From CAYVBN01 sp964538565 (GTDB lineage: Bacteria > Pseudomonadota > Alphaproteobacteria > Rhizobiales > Xanthobacteraceae): a DNA stretch of 33,134 nucleotides. The position numbers were made by a program, and so were the translations under genes. The stretch is from contig CAZIGW010000218.1 in NCBI GenBank assembly GCA_964538565.1, positions 1 through 33,134 of the forward strand, written 5' to 3'. The notes beneath the pieces were generated by a model, which worked only from the letters and a program-made list of their open reading frames with translations, did not search any database and was not told the origin of the DNA. This document shows positions 17,351-24,824 of this stretch, one piece after another (within the stretch, counting starts at the first letter, position 1; each line of letters opens with the position of its first letter).

Positions 17351-17373
17351 AAGACATATCACATATACATCTT
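17351..17373. promoter_or_regulatory. NsrR-like operator upstream of coxA
   Basis: A 23-base dyad with arms AAGACATAT and ATACATCTT around a 5-base centre. Against the known NsrR 11-1-11 consensus (half-site about AAGATGyATTT) about 15 of 22 informative positions agree. It lies in a markedly AT-rich block (17350-17397) in otherwise GC-rich DNA, about 110 bases before the coxA start. A minus-strand TTGACA (17395-17390) with TAAGAT 15 bases further on could be the promoter, so the dyad would overlap or follow the -10 region as expected for repression. Confidence 0.6.
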
Positions 17374-17492
17374 ATTGCAATATATCTTCTGTCAAGAACG
17401 AAACGGCGCGCAACCGGACAGGGAGCCGATCGGGAATTGAAATCGCGAGCGCCCGGCTGGCGGGATTCCCGGTCGGCCGTGGCCGGAACCGA

Positions 17493-17921
17493 TCAGGCGG
17501 CGGGCTGGATGCCGAAGGCCTTGGGCTTGAGCATCAGGTCGGCGAGTGTGTAGCGGTCGAGCGTGTCGTTGAACGCGTCGAGCGCCTCGCGCAGGACTCC
17601 GCGCAGGCGGCAGGAGCGCGTGATGAGGCATTCGTTGCCGGTGGCGAAGCATTCGACCAGCGCAAAGTCGGGCTCCGTCAGGCGAATGACGTCGCCGAGG
17701 CGGATCTTGTTCGGGCGCGAGCCGAGCGTCAGCCCGCCCGAGCGGCCGCGAACCGCCTTGAGATAGCCGGCGCGGGTCAGCACGTTGACGACCTTCATGA
17801 GATGCGCGCGCGAGATCCCGTAGGTGCGCGCCGTTTCGTCGATCGTGATCAGCCGGTCCTCGTGCGCCGCCGCGTACATCAGGATGCGCAGGGCGTAGTC
17901 GGAAAAGTTCGTCAGTCGCAT
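17493..17921 (-). CDS. nsrR: NsrR, Rrf2-family nitric-oxide-sensing repressor
   Basis: 142 residues from the internal ATG at 17921, where all Rrf2 proteins begin ('MRLTNFSDYALRILMYAA'); the longer upstream frame is rejected. A winged helix-turn-helix spans residues 1-65 ('GISRAHLMKVVNVLTRAGYLKAVRGRSGGL'). Three cysteines follow at C91, C98 and C104 ('ECFATGNEC', 'CLITRSCRL'), the arrangement that binds the NO-sensitive [4Fe-4S] cluster in NsrR; 'LTEPDFALVECF' matches the NsrR branch rather than IscR or RirA. It probably represses flanking units until NO damages the cluster. It lies between coxA (same strand) and a divergent operon, with NsrR-like dyads on both sides and before its own start. 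Confidence 0.9.
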   Translation of the reverse strand: MRLTNFSDYALRILMYAAAHEDRLITIDETARTYGISRAHLMKVVNVLTRAGYLKAVRGRSGGLTLGSRPNKIRLGDVIRLTEPDFALVECFATGNECLITRSCRLRGVLREALDAFNDTLDRYTLADLMLKPKAFGIQPAA

Positions 17922-17975
17922 CGGGTGCTTCCGCGGTGATGGGGCGCAACGGACCGAACGCCGAAGCGAATAATA

Positions 17976-17998
17976 AAAGTACATCGACCGTGCATCTT
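17976..17998. promoter_or_regulatory. NsrR-like operator upstream of nsrR
   Basis: A 23-base element with left arm AAAGTACAT and right arm GTGCATCTT; the right half is nearly the consensus NsrR half-site on the minus strand (AAGATGCA). About 14 of 22 positions agree with the 11-1-11 consensus. It lies 55 bases before the nsrR start, with TTGTCA (minus strand, 18004-17999) just upstream as a possible -35, consistent with autoregulation. Confidence 0.5.
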
Positions 17999-18056
17999 TG
18001 ACAAGCCTCTCGCATCGCGCTCCCGCGCATCGCCGCCTCCCCCGGGCGGCGGCTAA

Positions 18057-18079
18057 ATGATGTATTGACAATATATGTT
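18057..18079. promoter_or_regulatory. NsrR-like operator/promoter of the DUF2249 operon
   Basis: A 23-base dyad centred on A18068, with perfect core TATTG-A-CAATA and outer arms ATGATG and TATGTT. About 15 of 22 positions agree with the NsrR consensus. It includes TTGACA (18065-18070), a consensus -35 hexamer, so a bound repressor would block the promoter. The first gene of the operon starts at 18211. Confidence 0.6.
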
Positions 18080-18210
18080 TTTGGCGTGACATTTCCGGCG
18101 CGGCAAGCGCGGGCGTCGCGTTCGCGCGCCGCGTTCACAGCCGTCGCCCGGCGAGTGCGGTCGCGATCGCCGGCGTGATCTTTTCCACCGCGCGACCGCG
18201 GGAACCAGAA

Positions 18211-18471
18211 ATGTCGGACACTCAGGCAGGATCGGTCGGCAGCGTCGTCGATGTACGCACGCTCGTGCCGGCGCAGCGGCACCGGAAGATCTTCGAGCTC
18301 GTCGATCAGCTGGAGCCGGGAAAATCGTTCGTCCTCGTCAACGATCACGATCCCAAGCCGCTCTACTACCAGCTCGAAGCCGAGTACCCGAGGCAGTTTT
18401 CCTGGGACTATCTCGAGCGCGGCCCGGACGTCTGGCGCGTCGAAATCGGCAAGCGCACACGGGCCGCCTGA
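18211..18471 (+). CDS. DUF2249 domain protein (first gene of NO-linked operon)
   Basis: 86 residues, start at the ATG at 18211 (upstream in-frame ATG at 18175 is less likely). It is a single DUF2249 domain: 'VDVRTLVPAQRHRKIFELVDQLEPGKSFVLVNDHDPKPLYYQLEAEYPRQFSW' and 'GPDVWRVEIGK'. The domain has a TusA/SirA-like fold and is often found with NO-related or hemerythrin-like proteins; the 'NDHDPKPL' stretch is its most conserved part. Biochemical role unknown. It heads a same-strand run of six genes to 21307, behind an NsrR-like site. Confidence 0.85.
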   Translation: MSDTQAGSVGSVVDVRTLVPAQRHRKIFELVDQLEPGKSFVLVNDHDPKPLYYQLEAEYPRQFSWDYLERGPDVWRVEIGKRTRAA

Positions 18472-18529
18472 GGCCCGACCGGGTCGTGCCGACACCCGCC
18501 GGCACGACCCCAACCCGAGGAGCATCGCC

Positions 18530-19885
18530 GTGACCGGGGTTTCGCTGTCGCGCTGGACCATGACTTATTTCGCCGCCGGCCTCGTGGCGCTCGTGGCGGC
18601 CGAGGGGCTCATGGCGGCCGGATACGGGTTTCCCAACGCGCCGGTGCAGGCTCCGCAGACGCTTGTTCTGGTGCATCTGGTCGCGATCGGCTGGCTCAGC
18701 GTGCTGATGTGCGGCGCGCTGTTCCAGTTCGTGCCGGTCCTGGTCGCCCGCCCCCTGTTCAGCGATTTTCTGCCGCTGCCGGTGCTGATCTGCCTGCTCG
18801 TCGGGCTCGCGGGCCTCCTTCTCGGATTCCTGCAGCTCGAGCGGCCGCTTGGTCCTGCCCTTCCATATTTTCCGGTGGCCGGCGCCCTGCTCGGCACCGG
18901 CTTCGCGCTGGCGCTGTGGAATCTCGGCCGCACCTTGTGGGTGGCGCGACCCTTGCCGCTGCCGGCGTGCTTCGCCGTGGCCGGCCTCGCCAGCCTCGCG
19001 GCGACCGCCTTGTTGGGCATCATCTTCGCGCTCGTCCTCGGCGGCACGACGCAGCTCGCCCACCTGCTCGACCTGACCGCCGCCGGCGTCCCCGTGCACG
19101 CGATCGCCGGCCTCGGTGGATGGCTCACCTTCACGGCGATCGGCGTGACCTATCGGCTGCTGGCGATGTTCATGCTGGCGCCGGAACTCGACCGGCAAAG
19201 CAGCCGCGCCGCGCTCCGTCTCGGGATCGCGGCCCTCGCGTTCGCGGTCGTCGGCGGGACCGTGGCCATCTGCCTCGGCGCCGAGACGCACCGCGTCCTC
19301 CTTGCCGCGGGCGCCTTGGGCCTCGCGGCGCTCGCCTGCTACGCCTGCGACATCGTTCATCTCTATCGGGCGCGCAAGCGCCGCGTGATCGAGCTCAACA
19401 GCCGCATGGCCGGTCTCGCGCTCCTCTCGCTCGCCGCCGCCGGCGCGCTGCTCGTGGTGCTGCTCGGCCTCGGCGCGCTGTCGCAGCGCGTCGAAGCCCT
19501 CGTCTTCCTCATCGCGTTCGGCTGGCTCTCCGGACTCGGCCTCGCCCAGATGTACAAGATCGTGCCGTTCCTCACCTGGCTCGAGTGCTACGGCCCGGTC
19601 ATCGGCAAGAGGCCGACGCCGCGCGTCCAGGACCTCGTGGTCGAGGGCCGCGCCATGCGATGGTTCCTCCTCTATTTCCTCGCCGTCTGGTCGGGCACGG
19701 TCGCGCTGCTCGCCGACTCCGCCCTGGCGTTCCGGCTCGCCGCCGCCGCGATGAGTGTCGCGACCATCGGAATCATCGCGCAGCTTCTGCGCGCGCGCCG
19801 CCTCGCCGACGTGCAGGGTGCCGTTCGCCTGCCCGAAGGCGCACACCGGCCGCGCCTGCTGCTCTCGCTTTCCCGCCAGACCTGA
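18530..19885 (+). CDS. Polytopic membrane protein of NO-linked cluster
   Basis: 451 residues from the GTG at 18530, which has GAGGAG at ideal spacing and begins just before the first helix. About twelve hydrophobic segments are visible. Conserved-looking features are a His at the start of a helix in 'LVHLVAIGWLSVLMCGALFQFVPVL', 'VHAIAGLGGWLTFTAIGVTYRLL', and 'GLGLAQMYKIVPFLTWLECYG' near the end. The evenly placed His residues recall NnrS and haem-copper-oxidase-subunit-I-like proteins, but I cannot assign it firmly to either. NnrS proteins bind haem and protect against NO. The location behind an NsrR site and between DUF2249 genes supports a nitrogen-oxide role by context only. Confidence 0.75.
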   Translation: MTGVSLSRWTMTYFAAGLVALVAAEGLMAAGYGFPNAPVQAPQTLVLVHLVAIGWLSVLMCGALFQFVPVLVARPLFSDFLPLPVLICLLVGLAGLLLGFLQLERPLGPALPYFPVAGALLGTGFALALWNLGRTLWVARPLPLPACFAVAGLASLAATALLGIIFALVLGGTTQLAHLLDLTAAGVPVHAIAGLGGWLTFTAIGVTYRLLAMFMLAPELDRQSSRAALRLGIAALAFAVVGGTVAICLGAETHRVLLAAGALGLAALACYACDIVHLYRARKRRVIELNSRMAGLALLSLAAAGALLVVLLGLGALSQRVEALVFLIAFGWLSGLGLAQMYKIVPFLTWLECYGPVIGKRPTPRVQDLVVEGRAMRWFLLYFLAVWSGTVALLADSALAFRLAAAAMSVATIGIIAQLLRARRLADVQGAVRLPEGAHRPRLLLSLSRQT

Positions 19886-19902
19886 CCGAAGGAGAACCCG
19901 CG

Positions 19903-20433
19903 ATGACCACATTCGTTGATTTGGACGTTCGGCCGATTCTGCGCGCCGGCGGCGAACCGTTCGAGAAGATCATGCAGACCGTCGGCTCGCTCGCGCCGGG
20001 CCAGGGGCTGCGGCTCTACGCGACCTTCAAGCCGTTGCCGCTCCTGCACGTGCTCGGCGCACGCGGCTTCACGCACGAGGCGCGCGAACTCGACGGCGGC
20101 GAATGGGAGGTGCTCTTCCGTCCGGCGGAGAACGCGCAGGCCGGCACGGCCGTGAACCCGGTCGCGGCATCCGACGATGCCGACTGGCCCGACCCGGTGC
20201 AGCATCTCGACAACCGCGACCTCGATCCGCCCGAGCCGATGGTGCGCATCCTGGCGGCGACCGAATCCCTGAAGCGCGGCGAGGTTCTCTCGGCGCTGCT
20301 GTGCCGTGAGCCGATGTTCCTGTTTCCGGAACTGGCCAAGCGCGGCCATGCCTGGCGCGGCGGCTTCGAGGCCGACGGCAAGACCTACAAGGTGCTGGTC
20401 CGCGTCGGCGCCGCGCGGGAGGCCGCGGCATGA
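19903..20433 (+). CDS. Tandem DUF2249 protein
   Basis: 176 residues, ATG at 19903 preceded by AAGGAGA. The N-terminal half ('FVDLDVRPILRAGGEPFEKIMQTVGSLAPGQGLRLYATFKPLPLLHVLGARGF') is a clear DUF2249 domain with the conserved 'F-K-P-x-P-L' turn. The second half (from about residue 100) may be a distant helical or degenerate partner domain, containing one cysteine ('LLCREPMFLFPELAKRG'). It overlaps the next gene by four bases (ATGA), showing tight coupling. It may act in sulfur or metal-centre handling alongside the DUF59 protein; this is inference. Confidence 0.82.
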   Translation: MTTFVDLDVRPILRAGGEPFEKIMQTVGSLAPGQGLRLYATFKPLPLLHVLGARGFTHEARELDGGEWEVLFRPAENAQAGTAVNPVAASDDADWPDPVQHLDNRDLDPPEPMVRILAATESLKRGEVLSALLCREPMFLFPELAKRGHAWRGGFEADGKTYKVLVRVGAAREAAA

Positions 20434-20759
20434 GCGTCGACCAGGATCTCATCGGCAGCGTCCGGGAGGCGCTGCGCATCGTGATCGACCCGGAGCTCGG
20501 CTACAACATCGTCGACCTCGGCCTCGTCTATGAGGTCGCCGTCGGCGATGGCGGCGTGGCCAAGGTCGTCATGACCACCACCACGCCCGGTTGCCCGGCG
20601 ACAGGCTATCTCACCGACGGGGCGCGAGAGAGCGTGTGCGCCGTTCCGGGCGTCACGGCGGTCGACGTGACGCTGAGCTACACGCCGCCCTGGACGCCGC
20701 AGATGATGAGCCCGGAGGCCAAGCAGCATTTCGGCATCGACGATGACGGCGCCTGGTGA
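20430..20759 (+). CDS. MIP18/DUF59 metal-sulfur cluster assembly factor
   Basis: 109 residues. The family signatures are clear: 'VIDPELGYNIVDLGLVYEV' near residues 18-36, 'VMTTTTPGCPATGYL' with the conserved C55, and 'VDVTLSYTPPWTPQMMSPEAKQHFGI' at the end. Relatives are SufT and PaaD, which help insert Fe-S clusters. In this context it may rebuild Fe-S centres damaged by NO. It is translationally coupled to the DUF2249 gene before it. Confidence 0.88.
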   Translation: MSVDQDLIGSVREALRIVIDPELGYNIVDLGLVYEVAVGDGGVAKVVMTTTTPGCPATGYLTDGARESVCAVPGVTAVDVTLSYTPPWTPQMMSPEAKQHFGIDDDGAW

Positions 20760-20988
20760 CGAATGCCACGCGGGCGAACCGGACGCGCCCGGCGCCGCGA
20801 GGGACGCGGACGCCCGGCTGGTCGAGATCCTGTTGGCGAGCCTCCGCGAGCTGGCGGCGGCAAACCGCGTCGAATCGGCCTGCCGCCTCGCCGGCCGGGC
20901 GTGCGCGGCGCTGCGCCGGCACGATCCGAAGGCCGAGCACCGATTCAACGCCCTGCTGCACCGCCTGAGCCGGCAGCTCACGTGGTAG
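20743..20988 (+). CDS. Small helical protein in NO-linked operon
   Basis: 81 residues, beginning at an ATG inside the last codons of the DUF59 gene (17-base overlap). After a Gly/Ala/Asp-rich start, residues 25-80 form amphipathic helices ('RLVEILLASLRELAAANRVESACRLAGRACAALRRHDP'). No family is recognised. The overlap and the short distance to the DUF6522 gene (28 bases) support it as a genuine operon member. Confidence 0.62.
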   Translation: MTAPGDECHAGEPDAPGAARDADARLVEILLASLRELAAANRVESACRLAGRACAALRRHDPKAEHRFNALLHRLSRQLTW

Positions 20989-21016
20989 CGGCGGCAACTG
21001 ATCGGAATCAGATCCG

Positions 21017-21307
21017 ATGAACGTCGAGCCGGACAACGGCACATTCTGCGTCGATGCCTCGCTCGTCGCCGAGCTTCTCGGCGTCGCGCCCGAGCGCGTG
21101 CATGCGCTGATCAGATCGCGCGAGATCACCAGCGTCTGCGAACAAGGCATCGCCGAGCACGCGGGACAGTTTCGGCTCACGTTCTTCTACAAGGGCCGGC
21201 GCGCGCGGCTGAGCGTCGACGCGCGAGGAAGCATCCTCAAGCGCTCGGCCGTCGATTTCGGCGAGGCAACGAGCGCGCGGACGCCACGCAGAAGCGCGGC
21301 ACGCTGA
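21017..21307 (+). CDS. DUF6522 family protein
   Basis: 96 residues, ATG at 21017. The pattern 'FCVDASLVAELLGVAPERVHALIRSREITSVCEQGI' followed by 'AGQFRLTFFYKGRRARLSVDARGSILKRSAVDFG' matches the DUF6522 family, short cytoplasmic proteins repeatedly found near NsrR, nitrite/NO reductase and DUF2249 genes in Rhizobiales. Two cysteines are present (residues 11 and 41). Function unknown; the N-terminal half looks like a small helical ligand- or DNA-binding unit. Last gene of the operon. Confidence 0.78.
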   Translation: MNVEPDNGTFCVDASLVAELLGVAPERVHALIRSREITSVCEQGIAEHAGQFRLTFFYKGRRARLSVDARGSILKRSAVDFGEATSARTPRRSAAR

Positions 21308-21424
21308 CCGTCGTCCCGTCTTTCGCGGGTCTCGAAGCGGGGCTGTGGCCCGCAGGACACGTCGCGATCCTTCACGCGCGAACCGCATTGACAAGTGGTC
21401 CGCCCGCCCGTTCACTGCGCGGCG

Positions 21425-21610
21425 GTACGGGTGTGCCGGCGGAAGCCGGCCAAGAGGGAATCCGGTGACGTAACGTCCTTGCGACAACGCCAATCCGGAG
21501 CTGCCCCCGCAACTGTCAGCGGTGAGCCCTCCTCCACGATGCCACTGGACGTCAGTCCGGGAAGGCGGAGGTCGGGCGAGGATCCGCGAGCCAGGAGACC
21601 TGCCTGTGCC
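21425..21610 (+). ncRNA. Cobalamin riboswitch
   Basis: The leader of the TonB receptor gene shows the conserved blocks of the adenosylcobalamin riboswitch in order: 'AGAGGGAATCCGGTG' (about 21453), the B12 box 'GAGCTGCCCCCGCAACTGT' (21498-21516), 'GCCACTG' (21541-21547), 'CCGGGAAGGC' and the closing 'AGCCAGGAGACCTGCC' (21590-21604). It would lower expression of the downstream receptor when cobalamin is plentiful. The 170 bases between it and the start codon presumably hold the expression platform; I did not fold it. Confidence 0.95.
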
Positions 21611-21787
21611 GGTCACCCTTCCGACGCGCGGGGCGCGCGATCGGAGCGGTCTCTCCGCCAGCGGTGACATGCGAAACCGTCGCGGAGGACTGGCTGTGAC
21701 CCGTTCCCCAGCATGTTGAAATGCCAAGGCGCGTCCTCACGGCGGCGCCTCCGTGACCCGTCCATGCGTACGAAACGGAGGCATGTC

Positions 21788-23806
21788 ATGGTCGTTCCAT
21801 CCACCCTTGTTGCATCGTTGCGGCCGACGCCGAGATGTCGGCGTACGGCCCTCGTCGTGGTCATCGGTTTCACCTTCGCGGGCCTCGGCTCTGTCGCGTG
21901 CCAGGCGCAATCGGCCGAGCTTCCCGAAATCACCGTCTACGCCAACCAGGAGCCGACCGACGTCTCCAAGGTCGGCGTCGCCACGACGGTTCTCCGCGGG
22001 GAAGACTTGCGCAGCCGCGGCTATCGCAACGTGTCCGACGCGCTGCGCGCCGTGCCGGGCGTCGAGGTCAGCCAGACCGGCAGCGAAGGCTCGCTCACGC
22101 ACGCCGGCATCCGCGGCTCGCAGGCCAAGCACGTCCTCGTCCTGATCGACGGGGTCGCGGTCAACAACCTGTCGGACGGCTCGTTCGATTTCGCCGACTT
22201 CTCGCTCGAAGGCGTGGAGCGGATCGAGGTCATCCGCGGCCCGCAGTCGGGCGTGCATGGCGCCGACGCCAACGCGGGCGTGATCGCCATCACGACGATC
22301 ACCGGCCGCGGACGCAAGCCCGGCGGCGACATTCGCGTCGAGGGCGGAACGCAGGACACCGGCCGGATCGCCGGCTCGTTGCACGGCAGCGTCGGCGCCG
22401 TCTACGGCGCGGCCGCCTTCGATCGCACGACCAGCGCGGGCTACAACGTTTCCCGCTTCGGCAACGACACGAACGGGTCCTACCGCACGAACGTCAACGC
22501 GACGCTCGGCGCCGACGTCACACCCGATTTCAACATCGAAGGCTCGGTGCGCCACGTCAGCCGTTCGACCTATGTGGACATCCAGCCGGTCGACGGTCCC
22601 TTCGCCGGTTTCGCCGTTCCGTCGACCCTGCTCAGTCCGCCGGCTCCGTTCACCGAGAACTTCAACGCGTTCCAGTCGACGCAGGGGCGCGTCAATGCCC
22701 GCTGGGCGACCTTCGACGGCGCCTTCGTGCAGAATTTCGGAGCCGCGCGCTACGATGATCACGTCAAGGCGTTCGACGTCCAGGGCGGCGCGTTCGCGAC
22801 CGACGGCGGCCGCGACTTTCTGAACTACAAGGGCACCGTCTACATCCCGCATTCGTTCTTCGGCGAGAAGCAGACCGCCACCTTCGCGGCCGACTGGAAG
22901 CGCGAGACCATGAACCTCACGTCGGATTCGCTGAGCTTCGATCCCGTGGCGCAGGCGTTCTGGGCCGGCCATCCGAGCCGCAACCGCACCGGCGTCGCCG
23001 GCGAATATACGATCGACCTGCCGACCGGCACGACGCTCACCGGCGCGGTGCGCCGCGAGACCAACAGCGGGTTCGCCGACGACGTCACCTGGCGGGCGAC
23101 CGCCTCGCAGCGGCTCTCCGCCGCCACGCGCCTGCACGCCTCCGTCGGCACCGGCGTGACCGATCCGAGCTTCATCGACCAGTTCGGCTTCTTCCGCGGG
23201 AGCTTCATCGGCAATCCCAGCCTCAAGCCGGAAAGCTCGATCGGTTGGGATGCCGGCTGGGAGCAGGGCTGGATCGACGGCCGTCTGGTGACCGACCTCA
23301 CCTATTTCAACGCGCAATTCACCGACAAGATCGTCACGGTGTTCGATCCGACGTTCCATTCGACGGTGGTCAATGCGACGGGCGTGTCGCCGCGCCAGGG
23401 CCTCGAGGCGACGCTCAAGATCAACCCCGTCCCGTGGGCGACGATCGCCGCCTCCTATACCTACACGGAGGCGCATCTGCCCGACGGTACCGCCGAGGTC
23501 CGACAGCCGAGGAACGCGGCGGCCCTCAACATCACGACCCGCTGGCTCGACAACCGCCTGCATGTGAACGGCGGGCTCGTGTTCAACGGCGCGATGCCGG
23601 ACGACTTCTTCGGAGCCACCTCCAGCGTCGTGACGCTTCCGGCCTACACGGTGGTCGACGCCTCGATCGCCTACGACATCCGTCCCGACGCGCAGGTCTA
23701 TGTACGCATGCAGAACGTGCTCGACCGGACCTACGAGGAGGTCTTCTCGTTCCGTGCGCCGCCCTTCGCCGCCTTTGCGGGGCTGACAATGCGGCTCGGA
23801 GACTGA
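21788..23806 (+). CDS. btuB: BtuB-like TonB-dependent cobalamin receptor
   Basis: 672 residues; the ATG at 21788 has GGAGG seven bases upstream, better than the ATG at 21764. A signal peptide covers about residues 1-40. A TonB box-like 'LPEITVYANQ' follows, then the plug domain ('LRAVPGVEVSQTGSEGSLTHAGIRG', 'HVLVLIDGVAVNNLS', 'VERIEVIRGPQSGVHG') and a 22-strand-type barrel ending in 'QNVLDRTYEEVFSFRAPPFAAFAGLTMRL' with a near-terminal aromatic/hydrophobic pattern. The cobalamin riboswitch upstream makes vitamin B12 or a corrinoid the likely cargo. No btuFCD, tonB or cob genes are in the window. Confidence 0.93.
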   Translation: MVVPSTLVASLRPTPRCRRTALVVVIGFTFAGLGSVACQAQSAELPEITVYANQEPTDVSKVGVATTVLRGEDLRSRGYRNVSDALRAVPGVEVSQTGSEGSLTHAGIRGSQAKHVLVLIDGVAVNNLSDGSFDFADFSLEGVERIEVIRGPQSGVHGADANAGVIAITTITGRGRKPGGDIRVEGGTQDTGRIAGSLHGSVGAVYGAAAFDRTTSAGYNVSRFGNDTNGSYRTNVNATLGADVTPDFNIEGSVRHVSRSTYVDIQPVDGPFAGFAVPSTLLSPPAPFTENFNAFQSTQGRVNARWATFDGAFVQNFGAARYDDHVKAFDVQGGAFATDGGRDFLNYKGTVYIPHSFFGEKQTATFAADWKRETMNLTSDSLSFDPVAQAFWAGHPSRNRTGVAGEYTIDLPTGTTLTGAVRRETNSGFADDVTWRATASQRLSAATRLHASVGTGVTDPSFIDQFGFFRGSFIGNPSLKPESSIGWDAGWEQGWIDGRLVTDLTYFNAQFTDKIVTVFDPTFHSTVVNATGVSPRQGLEATLKINPVPWATIAASYTYTEAHLPDGTAEVRQPRNAAALNITTRWLDNRLHVNGGLVFNGAMPDDFFGATSSVVTLPAYTVVDASIAYDIRPDAQVYVRMQNVLDRTYEEVFSFRAPPFAAFAGLTMRLGD

Positions 23807-23847
23807 AGCGGTCGCGGCGCGGTCAAAGTCTTCGTGAGTCAAAGCAA

Positions 23848-23871
23848 GGGGCCGGCCTCGCGGCCGGCCCC
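23848..23871. terminator. Strong GC hairpin between convergent genes
   Basis: GGGGCCGGCC-TCGC-GGCCGGCCCC: a perfect 10-bp stem with a 4-base loop, between the btuB stop and the convergent gene ending at 23894. There is no long T-run on either side, so it may act as a bidirectional, imperfect terminator. Confidence 0.7.
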
Positions 23872-23893
23872 TCTCACGACCCGGGATGCTCCG

Positions 23894-24208
23894 TCAGTTG
23901 CTGACGCGGGCCGTGGACTTGGTGGCCTTGGCGGTGCGAACGGTCTTTCCGTGCGTCATAGACTTGGCGTGCTTGATGTGCTTGACGTGCCTGGTGCGCT
24001 TGACCTTGGCGACGTGACGCTGGGCCTTGTGGGTCTTGAGCGTGTGCGTCTTGGCCACACGCTTGGCGTGATGTTTCGCCTGATGCTTCAGCTGGGCCTT
24101 GCCGCTGGTCATCGTCGCAGGAGCCGTCGAGGCTGACGTTCCGGCAGCGAGCACCGGCGCGCCAAGCATCGTCGCGGCGACCAGGGCGGCGGCAATTCTC
24201 TTCAACAT
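23894..24208 (-). CDS. Exported His/Lys-rich small protein
   Basis: 104 residues from the ATG at 24208 (an ATG at 24220 adds four residues; AAGGA fits the shorter form somewhat better). A signal peptide ends near 'APVLAAG'. The mature part is made almost entirely of Lys, His, Ala, Thr, Arg and Val in loose repeats ('KHQAKHHAKRVAKTHTLKTH', 'HVKHIKHAKSMTHGK'). It resembles acid-shock (Asr)-like periplasmic proteins in composition and could buffer protons or bind metal. Low complexity prevents firm assignment. Confidence 0.7.
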   Translation of the reverse strand: MLKRIAAALVAATMLGAPVLAAGTSASTAPATMTSGKAQLKHQAKHHAKRVAKTHTLKTHKAQRHVAKVKRTRHVKHIKHAKSMTHGKTVRTAKATKSTARVSN

Positions 24209-24603
24209 GGGAGTGTTCATCCTTTCGGGCGTTGCGGGTCTGGCGAACCTCGATCGAAAGTGCCGATCTGCCCGTGATGATGCTACCGGGGTGCTGAACC
24301 CGCGCTGAAGCCGCGTCAGGCCGATTGTTCAGCTACATGAACCGCGGCCCGCGATGCCGCTCATCCCGCGTTCATCGGCCGGATTCCCGGAACCTTTCTG
24401 CCGCTACGGCATCCATTCACGGCCAGTTGAAGCGCGGATGCGGAATGAAGGCGCGAGGCGCTCTGTTTGCCTCAAAACGGCCGCGGGTGAGGATTTCGCC
24501 GGTGAGGCGGCACCGGCCGTCCAAGGGCCACATTTGGCCCTATGCTCGGCTCCGACGCTGAACCGCCACGGAAGACCACGCGCGAGGCCGACACGGGGAA
24601 CCG
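24209..24603. other. Non-coding stretch between His-rich gene and TPR remnant
   Basis: About 395 bases with no gene I can support: open frames on both strands lack start signals and have Arg/Pro-rich composition typical of GC-rich non-coding DNA. It must contain the promoter of the His-rich gene (minus strand). Confidence 0.4.
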
Positions 24604-24732
24604 GATTTGCCCGCGTGGTACCGCCTGAAGGCCGAGAATCGCTTGCAGAAGATCCGCTTCATCTGCGGGGGGACCCAGTGCCAGGAATACAAGGACCTCC
24701 ACGACGCGTTGGAAGGAGACCTCAGCTACTGA
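24604..24732 (+). pseudogene. C-terminal remnant of a TPR protein paralogue
   Basis: The frame ending at the TGA at 24730-24732 encodes 42 residues including 'WYRLKAENRLQKIRFICG', 'GTQCQEYKDLHDALEG' and a final 'LSY'. These align with the C-terminus of the intact TPR protein 0.7 kb downstream ('NRLKAEEYLEKVRAICG', 'TECRAYTELKGVIDH', ending 'ATY'). It keeps both cysteines and the R-L-K-A-E block. There is no start codon with a ribosome site and an in-frame stop lies at 24559, so it looks like the tail of a decayed tandem duplicate. Confidence 0.55.
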
Positions 24733-24758
24733 AGACGGCAGTCCCTGACGGCAGCTAC

Positions 24759-24780
24759 TGACGGTTCGAACGAACCGTCA
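24759..24780. repeat. 22-base near-perfect palindrome before TPR gene
   Basis: TGACGGTTCG-AA-CGAACCGTCA: two 10-base arms around a 2-base centre, between the TPR remnant and the intact gene at 24825. It may be an operator or a terminator hairpin; no T-run follows. Confidence 0.5.
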
Positions 24781-24824
24781 TCTCACGGCGCTCCATCCAG
24801 CCAACAGCAACAGGAGAACACGTG

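Noticed and set aside
21737..23842. 701-codon minus-strand frame opposite btuB
   Set aside because: Antisense shadow of the TonB receptor; no domain or start signal.
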